From the NCBI GenBank assembly GCA_036374795.1, contig DASUTC010000267.1, positions 1 through 58,687 on the forward strand: a stretch of 58,687 nucleotides of DNA. Reading direction: 5' to 3'. The position numbers and the translations under genes were made by a program. Each line of letters starts with the position of its first letter. The stretch's first letter is position 1. The DNA is from Herpetosiphonaceae bacterium. GTDB lineage: Bacteria > Chloroflexota > Chloroflexia > Chloroflexales > Kallotenuaceae. Shown here one piece after another: positions 9,124 to 18,205 of this stretch. The notes below the pieces were generated by a model. That model was not told where the DNA came from. It did not search any database and saw nothing but the letters and a program-made list of their open reading frames with translations.

Positions 9124-9615
9124 CTACTCGATCAGATCGTACGAGACGAGATAGCGCGTCGGGCCATCCCAGCCTGCCGCCGCACGACTCGGCAGCTCCT
9201 CGCGTAGCCACTGCGGCAGCAGCCGCCCCAGGCCACCCTGGATCGGCAGCCAGCGCGCCTGGATCTTGGCCTCGCGACTCGCCACCTCTGCCGCAGGATC
9301 GACCAGCCGCGCCGCGAAGTACAGCACGACCTCGTGCTGGCGTCGTCCGCGCCGCATGAAAAATCCCTCCGCCACGTACAGCAGTTGGCCGACCTCGACC
9401 GCAGCGCCGAACTCCTCGGCAAGCTCGCGCTTCACACATTCAACCGCTGTCTCGTCGGGCTCCAGCTTCCCGCCGGGCAACGCCTGGTACGGCTGGCCCT
9501 GCCGATCCAGCGCCTCGTGGGTCAGCACGCAGCCGTCGCGCACTACAATCGCCGCGACGCGGTTGAAGAGCCTGGTCGTCGATCCGCCGCTCTCTTGCTT
9601 ACTCACACATCGCAT
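9124..9615 (-). CDS. Nudix hydrolase
   Basis: A protein of 163 residues with a complete Nudix box, GGKLEPDETAVECVKRELAEEFG (about 49-71), matching GX5EX7REUXEEXGU. It hydrolyses nucleoside diphosphates linked to another moiety; the substrate is unknown. It sits between two halves of an ABC-2 permease pair, 18 bases upstream of one and 24 bases downstream of the other, so it is probably in the same transcript. A later start within the first 17 residues is possible. Confidence 0.9.
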   Translation of the reverse strand: MRCVSKQESGGSTTRLFNRVAAIVVRDGCVLTHEALDRQGQPYQALPGGKLEPDETAVECVKRELAEEFGAAVEVGQLLYVAEGFFMRRGRRQHEVVLYFAARLVDPAAEVASREAKIQARWLPIQGGLGRLLPQWLREELPSRAAAGWDGPTRYLVSYDLIE

Positions 9616-9639
9616 CCTTCATCGGTAGAACAACGGCGC

Positions 9640-10434
9640 TTACGCGCCGACCGCGCTGTACTTCTTGATGCCGCGCCGCCAGAGCAGCCGCGTGAGCGCA
9701 TACATCGCCAGAATCCACAGCGCTTGCAGGCCCAGGCTGCGCCATAGCTCGACGCCGTGCAGCCGTCCCATCAGAATTTCGAGCGGCACCGCCAGCTGAT
9801 AGCGGAACGGCAGCCAGTAGGCCGCCTGTCCCACCGCCGCAGGCAGCAGGTCCAGCGGGATCAGATAGCCTGAGAGGATCGTCCACAGCCCAAACCACAG
9901 ATCGAAGACCGCGACCGCCTGGGTGATCCAGAAGGCCAGCAGCCCGTTGATGTACTGGATCAGAAAGCTCAGCAGCCACGCGCCGAACATCGCCGCGAGG
10001 AACGCCAGCAGCGTCGACGGATGGAGATCGTAGCGCACGCCTGTCAGCAGCGCGGCGGTGCCCAGCGTCGGCAGCAGCAGCACCAGGCGCAGGCCTTTGC
10101 TGCCCAGACCCCGCGCCGCCCAGTGGTGGATCGGGTCGAGGGGCCGCAGCAGCATTGTCGAGAACTCGCCCTGGCGAATCTGGTAGTCCATGTCCCACAC
10201 GATCCACACGCCGGTTAACTGTCGCACGAAGATCGCCGCCAGATAGTAGGCGATAAAATCGGTCGGCGTGAACGATCCGACCGGCCCGCCCTCGCCCAGC
10301 GACAGCCACGCCGCAAGCATGATCAGCGGCAGCACGCCCGTCAGCAGCCAGATAATCATCTGCGCGCGATACACGATGACCAGATTCATCTCGCGCCGCA
10401 GCAGCACCCGGTAGATCCGCCAGTATCGCCTCAT
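9640..10434 (-). CDS. ABC-2 type transporter permease (PF06182-like), partner subunit
   Basis: A protein of 264 residues with about six transmembrane segments. It contains WDMDYQIRQGEFSTMLLRPLDPIHHW, the same cytoplasmic signature (x-GxxxxxLLxPLDP) seen in the permease at 8317-9105. The two are therefore paralogous half-transporters likely to heterodimerise in the membrane. It is the first gene of the minus-strand run from 10434 down to 8317. Export of an unknown substrate is inferred from the family. Confidence 0.9.
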   Translation of the reverse strand: MRRYWRIYRVLLRREMNLVIVYRAQMIIWLLTGVLPLIMLAAWLSLGEGGPVGSFTPTDFIAYYLAAIFVRQLTGVWIVWDMDYQIRQGEFSTMLLRPLDPIHHWAARGLGSKGLRLVLLLPTLGTAALLTGVRYDLHPSTLLAFLAAMFGAWLLSFLIQYINGLLAFWITQAVAVFDLWFGLWTILSGYLIPLDLLPAAVGQAAYWLPFRYQLAVPLEILMGRLHGVELWRSLGLQALWILAMYALTRLLWRRGIKKYSAVGA

Positions 10435-10536
10435 ACCATCTGCCCGCCCTCGTTAATCGCCACGGGGATTATAGAGCAGCGCGGTCGGCGTCGCAAACGG
10501 CGGGGCGCGTGAGCGTGCCCGCCTCAGACTCCGCTC

Positions 10537-10650
10537 AACCCTTGTTCTTGGTTCAGGCCCTCACCCCCCGGCCCCCTCTCCCATTGCCATAGGAGCGGGG
10601 GAGGAAATGGTGGGGGTGTCCCCCACACCCCCGGCCTGCGCTGCGCTCGG
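10537..10650. repeat. GC-rich intergenic repeat with perfect hairpin
   Basis: The gap between the divergent permease and ATPase genes holds a GAAC-type fragment followed by C- and G-runs. GTGGGGG (10610-10616) and CCCCCAC (10620-10626) form a 7-bp stem with a 3-base loop. It looks like a dispersed palindromic element rather than a gene terminator. Confidence 0.45.
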
Positions 10651-10845
10651 CGCTTTGTTCTCCTCGTCCTTGACGCCGGGTGTACACTACAAGCAGTGAC
10701 ACTCCCCGGAGCAATCAGATCCTCACGACGTGGAGCGCCGCTCCGCCGGGCATCCTGCGACATATCTTGCGCCTCCGGCCTGCATCAGCCCGGGCGCCAT
10801 GCGCTACCCAGCCTGTTTAACGATAGCACTCAGGAGGAAGAGCCT

Positions 10846-12939
10846 ATGGGCGGGCGTTTGGCAGATCGTCTGAGTGCAGCCCGGCACGATCGGTTTGTAG
10901 GCCGCGCCGCTGAGCTGGCCCTGTTTCGCGACGTGCTGACCGCCGACAGCTTGCCGTTTTGTATTCTGCATGTGTACGGTCCCGGCGGCGTGGGCAAGAC
11001 GACGCTCCTCCAACAGTTCGATCGCCTGTGTCGGCAGGCCGGTATTCTCGTGATCTCGATCGACGGACGCAACGTAGATCCATCGCCGGATGCGTTTCTG
11101 CACGCGCTACGTCTCGCGCTGCGTCTCGATCAGCCCGAGTCGCCGCTTCAGGTGCTGGCAGCCCAGCCGGAGCGCCAGGTGATCATGATCGATACCTACG
11201 AGAAGCTGGCTCCGCTCGACGCCTGGCTACGCGATCACGTTCTGCCCAATCTGCCGGAGCAGGCGCTGATCGTGATCGCTGACCGTAACCCGCCGTCGAT
11301 GGACTGGCGCGCCGATCCCGGCTGGCAGGCGCTGATCCGGGTATTGCCGCTGCGGAACCTCAGCCCCGACGAGAGCCAGCGCTACCTGATGCGGCGGGCC
11401 GTCCCGACGGATCAGCACGACGCGGTCTTGAGCTTTACACACGGCCATCCGCTGGCGCTCTCGCTCGTCGCGGATGTCTTCGCCCAGCGCCACGATATTC
11501 GCTTTCAGCCGGAGGCAGCGCCCGATGTGATCAACACGCTGCTGGAGCATTTCGTCCAGAAAGTGCCGGGGCCTGCTCACCGCACGGCGCTGGAAGCCTG
11601 CGCGCTCGTGCATCTGATGACCGAGACGCTGCTCTCCGAGATGCTGGGCATGCCCGATGCTCATGAGCTGTTCGATTGGCTACGCGGCTTGTCGTTTATC
11701 GAGGCTGGACGACGGGGGATCTTCCCTCACGATCTGGCCCGCGAGGCGCTGACCGCCGACCTGCGCTGGCGTAATCCCGACTGGTATGCCGAGCTGCATC
11801 GTCGCGCACGCGCCTACTACGCCCACAGCTTCCAGCAGGCGGGAGCGCATGAGCAGCAGCGACTCTTGTTCGATTATGTCTTCTTACACCGCGAAAATCC
11901 GGTGCTGCGTCCGTTCTTCGAGTGGCGCGAAAACAGCAGCCTGTTCGCGACAACCGCCGATGCGCGGGAGTGGCCCGCGCTGATCGAGATGGTCGCCCGG
12001 CATGAAGGCTCCGACTCGGCGCGACTGGCCGAGTTCTGGTTTGAGCGCCAGCCCGAAAACCTGATCGTGATCCGCAACGCCGAGCAGCAGCCGGTAGGCT
12101 TCACGCTGCGATTGGCGCTCCACCAGACCACGCCCGACGAGCGCGAGGTCGATCCGGCGACGCGCTCGATCTGGAACTATATCCAGATGCGCGCGCCGCT
12201 GCGCCCCGGCGAGGCCGCGACTCTCTTCCGATTCTGGATGGACCGCGACAGCTACCAGTCGGTTTCGCCGATCCAGAGCTTGCTCGGCGTGCTGAGCGCC
12301 CAGCACTACCTGACGACGCGGAGCCTGGCCCTGACGTTCACCCCGTGTGCCGATCCTGATTTCTGGGAGCCCGTGCTAAGCTACATTGACCTGACACGGC
12401 TGCACGAGGCCGATTTTGTCGTCGATGGACGCTGCTACGGCGTGTACGGTCACGACTGGCGGATCGTGCCGCCGCTGGCCTGGCTTGCGGTGCTGGCTGA
12501 GCGTGAGCTTGCGACCACGCCGCAACTGCCACGACCGCAGAGCGCGCCCACGCTGATCGTGCTGAGCGAGTCCGCGTTTACCGCAGCGGCTCGTCAGGCG
12601 CTGCACCACGTCAGTCAACCGGAGCTGTTGAGCGATAATCCGCTGCTCAAATCGCGGCTGGTCGTCGAGGCGGCGGGCGCTCAGGCCGATCTTCCGGCTC
12701 GTGTCGCCGCGCTGCAAGCGCTGATCAAAGACGCCGCCGAGTTGCTTCAGGCTACGCCGCGCGACGCTAAGTGCTATCGCGCGATCTACCATACGTACCT
12801 GCGCCCCGCCGCTACCCAGGAGCAGGCCGCCGAGCTGCTGGATCTGCCGTTCAGCACCTTTCGCCGTCACCTCAAGACCGGCGTCGCTCGCGTGATCGAG
12901 ATACTCTGGCAGCGCGAGCTGAACGCCGCCCCAAGCTGA
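10846..12939 (+). CDS. NACHT/STAND-like ATPase with C-terminal helix-turn-helix region
   Basis: A protein of 697 residues. Walker A GPGGVGKTT (Lys51) and Walker B VIMIDTYEKL (about 110-119) define a P-loop NTPase, followed by LIVIADRNPP and a winged-helix-like segment, as in STAND signalling ATPases. The middle (about 400-590) has the pattern ...LFRFWMDRDSYQSVSP...FTPCADPDFW, which I cannot assign but which looks like a conserved domain. The last 60 residues (AATQEQAAELLDLPFSTFRRHLKTGVARVIE) resemble a sigma-region-4-like HTH. This suggests an ATP-regulated transcription factor or signalling switch. Start chosen at 10846 with AGGAGG upstream. It is monocistronic. Confidence 0.75.
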   Translation: MGGRLADRLSAARHDRFVGRAAELALFRDVLTADSLPFCILHVYGPGGVGKTTLLQQFDRLCRQAGILVISIDGRNVDPSPDAFLHALRLALRLDQPESPLQVLAAQPERQVIMIDTYEKLAPLDAWLRDHVLPNLPEQALIVIADRNPPSMDWRADPGWQALIRVLPLRNLSPDESQRYLMRRAVPTDQHDAVLSFTHGHPLALSLVADVFAQRHDIRFQPEAAPDVINTLLEHFVQKVPGPAHRTALEACALVHLMTETLLSEMLGMPDAHELFDWLRGLSFIEAGRRGIFPHDLAREALTADLRWRNPDWYAELHRRARAYYAHSFQQAGAHEQQRLLFDYVFLHRENPVLRPFFEWRENSSLFATTADAREWPALIEMVARHEGSDSARLAEFWFERQPENLIVIRNAEQQPVGFTLRLALHQTTPDEREVDPATRSIWNYIQMRAPLRPGEAATLFRFWMDRDSYQSVSPIQSLLGVLSAQHYLTTRSLALTFTPCADPDFWEPVLSYIDLTRLHEADFVVDGRCYGVYGHDWRIVPPLAWLAVLAERELATTPQLPRPQSAPTLIVLSESAFTAAARQALHHVSQPELLSDNPLLKSRLVVEAAGAQADLPARVAALQALIKDAAELLQATPRDAKCYRAIYHTYLRPAATQEQAAELLDLPFSTFRRHLKTGVARVIEILWQRELNAAPS

Positions 12940-12993
12940 GCAAAAAATGAGCATCTTTTGACCTGGAAGCCGAGCAGTTGCCTGCTGCACACT

Positions 12994-13016
12994 ACGACTG
13001 TCATTGCGACAGTCGT
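12994..13016 (+). terminator. intrinsic terminator of the STAND-like ATPase gene
   Basis: ACGACTGTC (12994-13002) pairs with GACAGTCGT (13008-13016) over a 5-base loop, followed by TTGTGTTT. The rest of the 12940-13224 gap contains only a short direct repeat (CCCGCCGATCGCG at about 13034 and 13089). Confidence 0.65.
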
Positions 13017-13224
13017 TTGTGTTTCATGCCACCCCGCCGATCGCGCGTTTCAGATCATCGTAGTCAGGCATACCCGCCCGCTGCCGCCCCGCCGATCGCG
13101 TCCGTCAGCTCGGAATCGTCGTGCTGCCCACCATGGCAGCCGCTGCTCGGCCAGGAGGTGATCACGAACTTATCCATCAGCTCGTCACTGGCGGTAAACC
13201 ACGTTCAGCAAAAGGGTATGCCTT

Positions 13225-14721
13225 ATGCGTAAGCTCGTTAGTATCGTATGTGTGGTGGTAGCGCTGGTTATCGGCGCTACGGGAGCGCTGACCGAGCGCG
13301 TGGGCGCATCCAGCCACCGCGAAGCGCCCTTGATCAGCAACGATCCGCAGGCTGACAACACCGATGTGTATGCGTTTGTCAGCCCCGACCGGCCCGACAC
13401 CGCAACCTTGATCGCCAACTACGTCCCGCTGCAAGAGCCTGCGGGCGGGCCGAACTTCAATAGCTTCGGCGACGACGTGTTGTATGAGATCAAGATCAGC
13501 AACGACATGGATGCGCGGCGCGAAATCTCCTTCCAGTTCCTCTTCCGCACCGAAACCCGCAACAAGAACACGTTTTTGTACAACACCGGCCCGATCAGCG
13601 CGCTGGACGATCCGGACTGGAATATTCGCCAGTTCTATCTTGTCCGGCGCATCGATTACCACAACGGCGACATCAGCAGCACCCGCATCCTGGCATCAAA
13701 CCTGCCGGTGCCGCCGGTCAACGTCGGCCCGCGCTCCACGCCCAACTATCCGGCGCTGGCTGCCGCCGCTGTGCGCGACCTGCCGGGCGGCTACAAGGTC
13801 TTTGCCGGGCAGCGCGACGATCCGTTCTTTGTGGATCTTGGCTCGATCTTCGATCTGGCTGGCCTCCGTCCGTTCAATCCGGCGCATATCATTCCGCTTC
13901 CTGCGAGCGACGGCGTTGACGGTGTCGGCGGCTACAACGTCCACACGATCGCGATCCAGGTGCCGATCACGGAGCTTACCCGCGACGGCAAGGTACCGAC
14001 CGGCCCCAACGATCCGCGCGCGGTGATCGGCGTTCACGCCACCGCCAAGCGGCAGAGCACCCGCGTCCTGCGCTCCGATGGCACGGTTCGCAACAGCGGC
14101 TCGTATGTCCAGGTTTCGCGGCTTGGCAACCCGCTGATCAACGAGGTTGTGATCCCGCTCGGACGCAAGGATTATTGGAACGCCCAGCGTCCGCAGCAGG
14201 ATCAGCAGTTCCTCCAGTATTACACCAGCCCGGAGGTGACAAAGCTGGAAAATCTGCTCTATCCGGCGCTGGATAACGCCGCCGAGAGCAACCGCAATGA
14301 TCTGGTCGCGATCCTGCTCACCGGCGTCAAGATCCCGGCGGGCAAGATCCCAGGCGTGGAAAATCTCAACTTCACCGGCAACCAGAAGGCGGATCTGCTG
14401 CGACTCAACCTTGCCATTCCACCGAGCGACAATCCCAGCCGCCTGGGCGTTCTCGAAGGCGATCTGGCTGGCTTCCCGAATGGCCGCCGCCTGGCCGACG
14501 ACGTGACCGACATCGAGCTACGAGCGCTGGCCGAGGGCTACGGCCCCGTGCTGAACGCTGTGCTGGGGCTGCCCAACCGCGCTCCGAACAACGCGCTCGG
14601 CGATGGCGTCGATGTGAATGATGTGTCATTCCTGGCGACCTTCCCCTACGTTGGCACACCACACCAGGGCTATGAACACATGCATCATGTCGCAATCGGA
14701 GCAAGTCTGAAGGCCGAGTAA
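13225..14721 (+). CDS. DUF4331 family secreted protein
   Basis: A protein of 498 residues. A signal peptide (LVSIVCVVVALVIGATGAL) is followed directly by the DUF4331 hallmark SSHREAPLISNDPQADNTDVYAFVSPD. The remainder (ISFQFLFRTETRNKNTFLYNTG; HMHHVAIGASLKAE at the end) matches this family throughout. Its function is unknown. A TPR protein gene and a Ni/Co-type transporter gene follow on the same strand, an arrangement that suggests a metal- or redox-related surface system. The His cluster near the C terminus (HQGYEHMHH) could bind metal, which is inference. Confidence 0.9.
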   Translation: MRKLVSIVCVVVALVIGATGALTERVGASSHREAPLISNDPQADNTDVYAFVSPDRPDTATLIANYVPLQEPAGGPNFNSFGDDVLYEIKISNDMDARREISFQFLFRTETRNKNTFLYNTGPISALDDPDWNIRQFYLVRRIDYHNGDISSTRILASNLPVPPVNVGPRSTPNYPALAAAAVRDLPGGYKVFAGQRDDPFFVDLGSIFDLAGLRPFNPAHIIPLPASDGVDGVGGYNVHTIAIQVPITELTRDGKVPTGPNDPRAVIGVHATAKRQSTRVLRSDGTVRNSGSYVQVSRLGNPLINEVVIPLGRKDYWNAQRPQQDQQFLQYYTSPEVTKLENLLYPALDNAAESNRNDLVAILLTGVKIPAGKIPGVENLNFTGNQKADLLRLNLAIPPSDNPSRLGVLEGDLAGFPNGRRLADDVTDIELRALAEGYGPVLNAVLGLPNRAPNNALGDGVDVNDVSFLATFPYVGTPHQGYEHMHHVAIGASLKAE

Positions 14722-14730
14722 CGGCTGTGA

Positions 14731-14773
14731 GCGCGGGCTGCGCTGATTCGCTCACAATCGTCGCAGCCCGCGC
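14731..14773 (+). terminator. hairpin between DUF4331 and TPR genes
   Basis: GCGCGGGCTGCG (14731-14742) pairs perfectly with CGCAGCCCGCGC (14762-14773). No T-run follows, so it may attenuate or stabilise rather than stop transcription into the TPR gene. Confidence 0.5.
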
Positions 14774-14802
14774 GATTCATGATCTCAGGCGGAGAAACAA
14801 CG

Positions 14803-16143
14803 ATGCGTAGTTTCCATCTCGATCGTAATCTTCCGTTCGTCGCGCTGGCGCTCCTGGCGCTGGCAGCCGCTCTGGCGCTGCTCCGGCTTGCACAGCCGCT
14901 CGGACCCGCAGCGCTCCTCGGCAACGCGGCGGGACGGCAGCCGCTCAGCCGTACAGAAAGCCAGATTCAGACTTTGCAGAGCCGGATTCGCCGCGCGCCC
15001 GCCAACCCCGACAGCTACGCGCTGCTCGGTCACGCCTATCTTCAGCGCGTCCGCGAAACCGGCGATCCTGGATACTACGGCAAGGCCGAGTCGGTCTTCA
15101 ACGCCGCGCTCAAGCGCGATCCCCGGCATGTCGAGGCGCTGATCGGCAAGGGAACGCTGGCGCTGGCTCGTCACGATTTTCGCGAGGCGCTCTCGCTAGG
15201 CCAGCATGCCCGGTCGCTCAATCCGGCGGTTCCGCGAATCTATGGCGTGATCGGCGACGCGCAGATCGAGCTGGGTCAGTACGAAGCGGCAGTTCAAACG
15301 ATTCAGCAGATGGTCGATCTGCGGCCTGATCTCAGCTCCTACAGCCGGGTTTCGCACCTCCGCGAATTGTACGGCGATCTGCCGGGCGCGATCGAGGCCA
15401 TGCGGCAGGCGGTCGATGCCGGTGGTCCGACCGCTGAAAATACCCAGTGGGTCCGCGTACAGCTTGGCAATCTGTACTTCGCCCAGGGCGATCTCACCGC
15501 CGCCCAGCGAGAGTATCAGCAGGCGCTGGCACGCTTGCCCGCCTACGTCCACGCCCAGGCCGGACTGGCCCGGATTCGCGCCATCCAGGGCCGCTATGCC
15601 GAGGCGATCGAGCTGTACAACGTGGCGACCCAGCGAATGCCGCTGCCGGAGTATCTGATCGCACTGGGCGATGTGTATGCCAAACAGGGCGATCAGCAGC
15701 AGGCGCGGCGGCAGTACGACCTGGTTCTCGCGATCGATCGGCTCTTTAGTGCGAGCGGCGTCAACACCGATCTTGAGCTGGCGCTCTTCTTCGCCGATCA
15801 CACCATCGAGCTACCGACCGCGCTGGCGAAAGCTCGCGCCGCCTATGCAGCCCGGCCCAGCATTCACGCCGCCGATAGCCTGGCCTGGACGCTCTACAGC
15901 ACCGGCAGCTACGCCGAGGCGCAGCACTACGCCAGCGAGTCGCTGCGCCTCGGCACGCACGATCCGCTGAAGCTTTTTCACGCCGGGATGATCGCCCACG
16001 CGCTGGGACAGAACCAGCAGGCGCGGGATTATCTGCAACGAGCCGTGGATCTCAACCCGCACTTTTCGCTGCTCTGGAGCGATCGGGCCATGACCACGCT
16101 CACAGCCTTGGGCGGCCATGTTCCCGCCGAAGGGAGATCATAA
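14803..16143 (+). CDS. TPR-repeat protein, membrane-anchored
   Basis: A protein of 446 residues. An N-terminal hydrophobic segment (FVALALLALAAALALLRLA) acts as an anchor. Tandem tetratricopeptide repeats follow over about 60-440 (for example NPDSYALLGHAYLQ, DPRHVEALIGKGTLALARHDFREAL and AYVHAQAGLARIRAIQGRYAEAIELY). TPRs mediate protein-protein contact, so it may scaffold the DUF4331 protein or the transporter encoded next to it. The ATG at 14803 is preferred over 14779 because GGAG lies upstream and the anchor begins there. The stop overlaps the next ATG by one base (TAATG), indicating translational coupling. Confidence 0.85.
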   Translation: MRSFHLDRNLPFVALALLALAAALALLRLAQPLGPAALLGNAAGRQPLSRTESQIQTLQSRIRRAPANPDSYALLGHAYLQRVRETGDPGYYGKAESVFNAALKRDPRHVEALIGKGTLALARHDFREALSLGQHARSLNPAVPRIYGVIGDAQIELGQYEAAVQTIQQMVDLRPDLSSYSRVSHLRELYGDLPGAIEAMRQAVDAGGPTAENTQWVRVQLGNLYFAQGDLTAAQREYQQALARLPAYVHAQAGLARIRAIQGRYAEAIELYNVATQRMPLPEYLIALGDVYAKQGDQQQARRQYDLVLAIDRLFSASGVNTDLELALFFADHTIELPTALAKARAAYAARPSIHAADSLAWTLYSTGSYAEAQHYASESLRLGTHDPLKLFHAGMIAHALGQNQQARDYLQRAVDLNPHFSLLWSDRAMTTLTALGGHVPAEGRS

Positions 16144-17678
16144 TGCTGCACCAGAGATCAGCGCGTCGCCTGCGCCTGTGGCTGCTCGGCGCGATCGGCG
16201 TGTTCGCGCTTCTGAGCATGCGTCCGCAATTGGCGGCGGCACATCCGCTCGGCAACTTTACGGTGAATCTGTACAGTCGGCTGGCGGTCGGAGCCGAGCA
16301 GATCGACGTAACCTATATCGTTGATATGGCCGAGATTCCTACCTACCAGGAGTTTGGCGGAGCGCCACCCGATGCCGACGCACGGACCGCCTATCTTCAG
16401 CGGATCGTTCCGGCGCTGCGCGATGGATTGCGGCTGCTCGTCGATGGACGCGTGCTCAAACTCCAGGCTGTCGAGCAGCAGATCGACTTCCCGCTGGGCC
16501 AGGGTAGCCTCCCAACAACCCGCATCACGATCCGCCTCGTCGCCGGGCTGCCGGAACTGACAGCCGGTTCACAGCGCTCGATCGAGTACGAGGATCGCAA
16601 CTACACCGATCGACTCGGCTGGCATGAGATCGTCGCGCAGCCAGCAGCCGGAGCCAGCTTCGTTCGCTCTGACGCGCCAGCCGTCGATGTCAGTAACCAG
16701 CTCCGCGCCTATCCCGAAAACATGCTCGCCAGCCCGCTCGACATTCGGGCGGCTCGGCTAGTGATCGCGCCGGGCAGTGCTGCCGCCCCTGGCGCTATGA
16801 GCGCGCAGCCGGTCATCGCGGGCCGTCCAGCCGATCGTTTCGCCGCGCTGATCACAACCGAGGAGCTGAGTCCTCTGGTGCTGCTGGTAGCGCTGATCTC
16901 CGCTCTGGGCCTGGGCGCGATCCACGCGCTTTCGCCCGGCCACGGCAAAACGATCGTCGCCGCCTACCTGATCGGATCGCGCGGCACCGCTCGTCACGCG
17001 CTCTTTCTGGGCATCACCGTCACCGCAACCCACACGATCGGCGTGTTCGCGCTGGGCCTGATCACGCTCTACGCCTCGCGCTACATTCTGCCGGAGCAGC
17101 TCTACCCCTGGCTTGGCATCCTTTCCGGCTGCCTCGTCGTGGCGCTGGGCCTGACCCTGCTGCGCCTAAGGATCGCGGCGTTCCGTAGGGGACGCATGGG
17201 CGCTGATACCTCGGATCACAGCCATCCACACGACCATCGTCACCACGCGCCCGACCATCATCACGATCATCGCCATGAGCTGACGCACTCCCACGGTGGA
17301 CACACGCATACGCACGCAATCCCCGGCGCGGATGGATCGTCCATCACCTGGCGCAGCCTGCTGGCGCTCGGCGTTTCCGGCGGATTGATTCCGTGTCCAT
17401 CAGCGCTGGTGGTCATGTTGAGCGCGATCTCGCTGGGCCGGATCGGCCTCGGCCTGCTGCTGATTGTCATGTTTAGCCTGGGGTTGGCGGGCGTATTGAC
17501 CGGCATCGGCATGCTGTTTGTATATGGCAAGCGCTGGATCGATCGTCTGAATGGCAGCCGCCAGCAGCGGCTGAGCCTGGGACTACGCGCACTGCCGATC
17601 GCCAGCGCCGTGATCGTCACAACCGCTGGCCTTATGATCACCGCTCAGGCGATCGTTCAGACAGGAGTGCTACGCTAA
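16143..17678 (+). CDS. nickel/cobalt exporter-like (RcnA/NicO family) membrane protein with N-terminal extracytoplasmic domain
   Basis: A protein of 511 residues. A signal/TM segment (about 11-33) is followed by an extracytoplasmic domain starting AHPLGNFTVNLYSR. About six TM helices come next. The first carries ALGLGAIHALSPGHGKTIVAAYLIG (the HAxxPGHGK motif of the NicO/RcnA family), and a cytoplasmic His-rich loop follows at about 358-395 with more than 20 His residues. GVSGGLIPCPSALVVML is the second conserved motif. Family members transport Ni2+/Co2+, usually outward. The gene overlaps the TPR gene and abuts the SnoaL gene. Metal specificity is not visible in the sequence. Confidence 0.85.
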   Translation: MLHQRSARRLRLWLLGAIGVFALLSMRPQLAAAHPLGNFTVNLYSRLAVGAEQIDVTYIVDMAEIPTYQEFGGAPPDADARTAYLQRIVPALRDGLRLLVDGRVLKLQAVEQQIDFPLGQGSLPTTRITIRLVAGLPELTAGSQRSIEYEDRNYTDRLGWHEIVAQPAAGASFVRSDAPAVDVSNQLRAYPENMLASPLDIRAARLVIAPGSAAAPGAMSAQPVIAGRPADRFAALITTEELSPLVLLVALISALGLGAIHALSPGHGKTIVAAYLIGSRGTARHALFLGITVTATHTIGVFALGLITLYASRYILPEQLYPWLGILSGCLVVALGLTLLRLRIAAFRRGRMGADTSDHSHPHDHRHHAPDHHHDHRHELTHSHGGHTHTHAIPGADGSSITWRSLLALGVSGGLIPCPSALVVMLSAISLGRIGLGLLLIVMFSLGLAGVLTGIGMLFVYGKRWIDRLNGSRQQRLSLGLRALPIASAVIVTTAGLMITAQAIVQTGVLR

Positions 17679-17726
17679 ATGTTGCATGTCAACTCAGAAT
17701 CGGATGCGCTGATCGAGGAGGACACT

Positions 17727-18140
17727 ATGGAGCGCGCGATCGAGGTCTTGGTCGCTGATCTGCTCGCGGCGTGGAACTCCCACGATGTCGAGCGAGTGGC
17801 GACGTTTTACGCGCCTGACTATCTGGGCGAGGATGTAGGGCAGGGGCAGCCGCAGCACGGGCCACAAGGGCGCATCCGTGTGCTGACAAGCTACATCCGG
17901 GCCTTTCCCGATCTCCATTTCACGGGCGAGGCGATCGTTCAGGACAGCCGGGCGGCGCTCTCTTGGACGATGACTGGCACCCATCACGGCACGCTGATGC
18001 GCATCCCGCCGACTGGCCGACGAATCAGGGTTCAGGGCGTGTCGCTGCTGACGATCGAGGACGGCAAAGTAACGCATGGCCTGAATGTCTGGGATACTGC
18101 TGGGCTGCTGCGGGCGCTGGGCCTGCTCCCTGAGCTGTAG
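17727..18140 (+). CDS. SnoaL-like ester cyclase family protein
   Basis: A protein of 137 residues with the NTF2-like SnoaL fold pattern: AAWNSHDVERVATFYAPDY near the start, YIRAFPDLHFTGEAIVQDSRAALSWTMTGTHHG in the middle, and GVSLLTIEDGKVTHGLNVWDTAGLLRALGLL at the end. Characterised relatives cyclise polyketide esters; most are of unknown role. The ATG at 17727 is chosen because GAGGAG lies just upstream. An in-frame ATG at 17679 directly after the transporter stop would add 16 residues. It is the last gene of the DUF4331 cluster. Confidence 0.8.
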   Translation: MERAIEVLVADLLAAWNSHDVERVATFYAPDYLGEDVGQGQPQHGPQGRIRVLTSYIRAFPDLHFTGEAIVQDSRAALSWTMTGTHHGTLMRIPPTGRRIRVQGVSLLTIEDGKVTHGLNVWDTAGLLRALGLLPEL

Positions 18141-18149
18141 CGCGGAAAC

Positions 18150-18178
18150 GAGCAGGGCTGCCAATCCCAGCCCTGCTC
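18150..18178. terminator. bidirectional terminator between SnoaL gene and protease S8-7
   Basis: GAGCAGGGCTG (18150-18160) and CAGCCCTGCTC (18168-18178) form a perfect 11-bp stem with a 7-base loop between convergent genes. Confidence 0.75.
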
Positions 18179-18205
18179 ACCGTTCTCGCGCGGTTGTAGA
18201 GCAGA

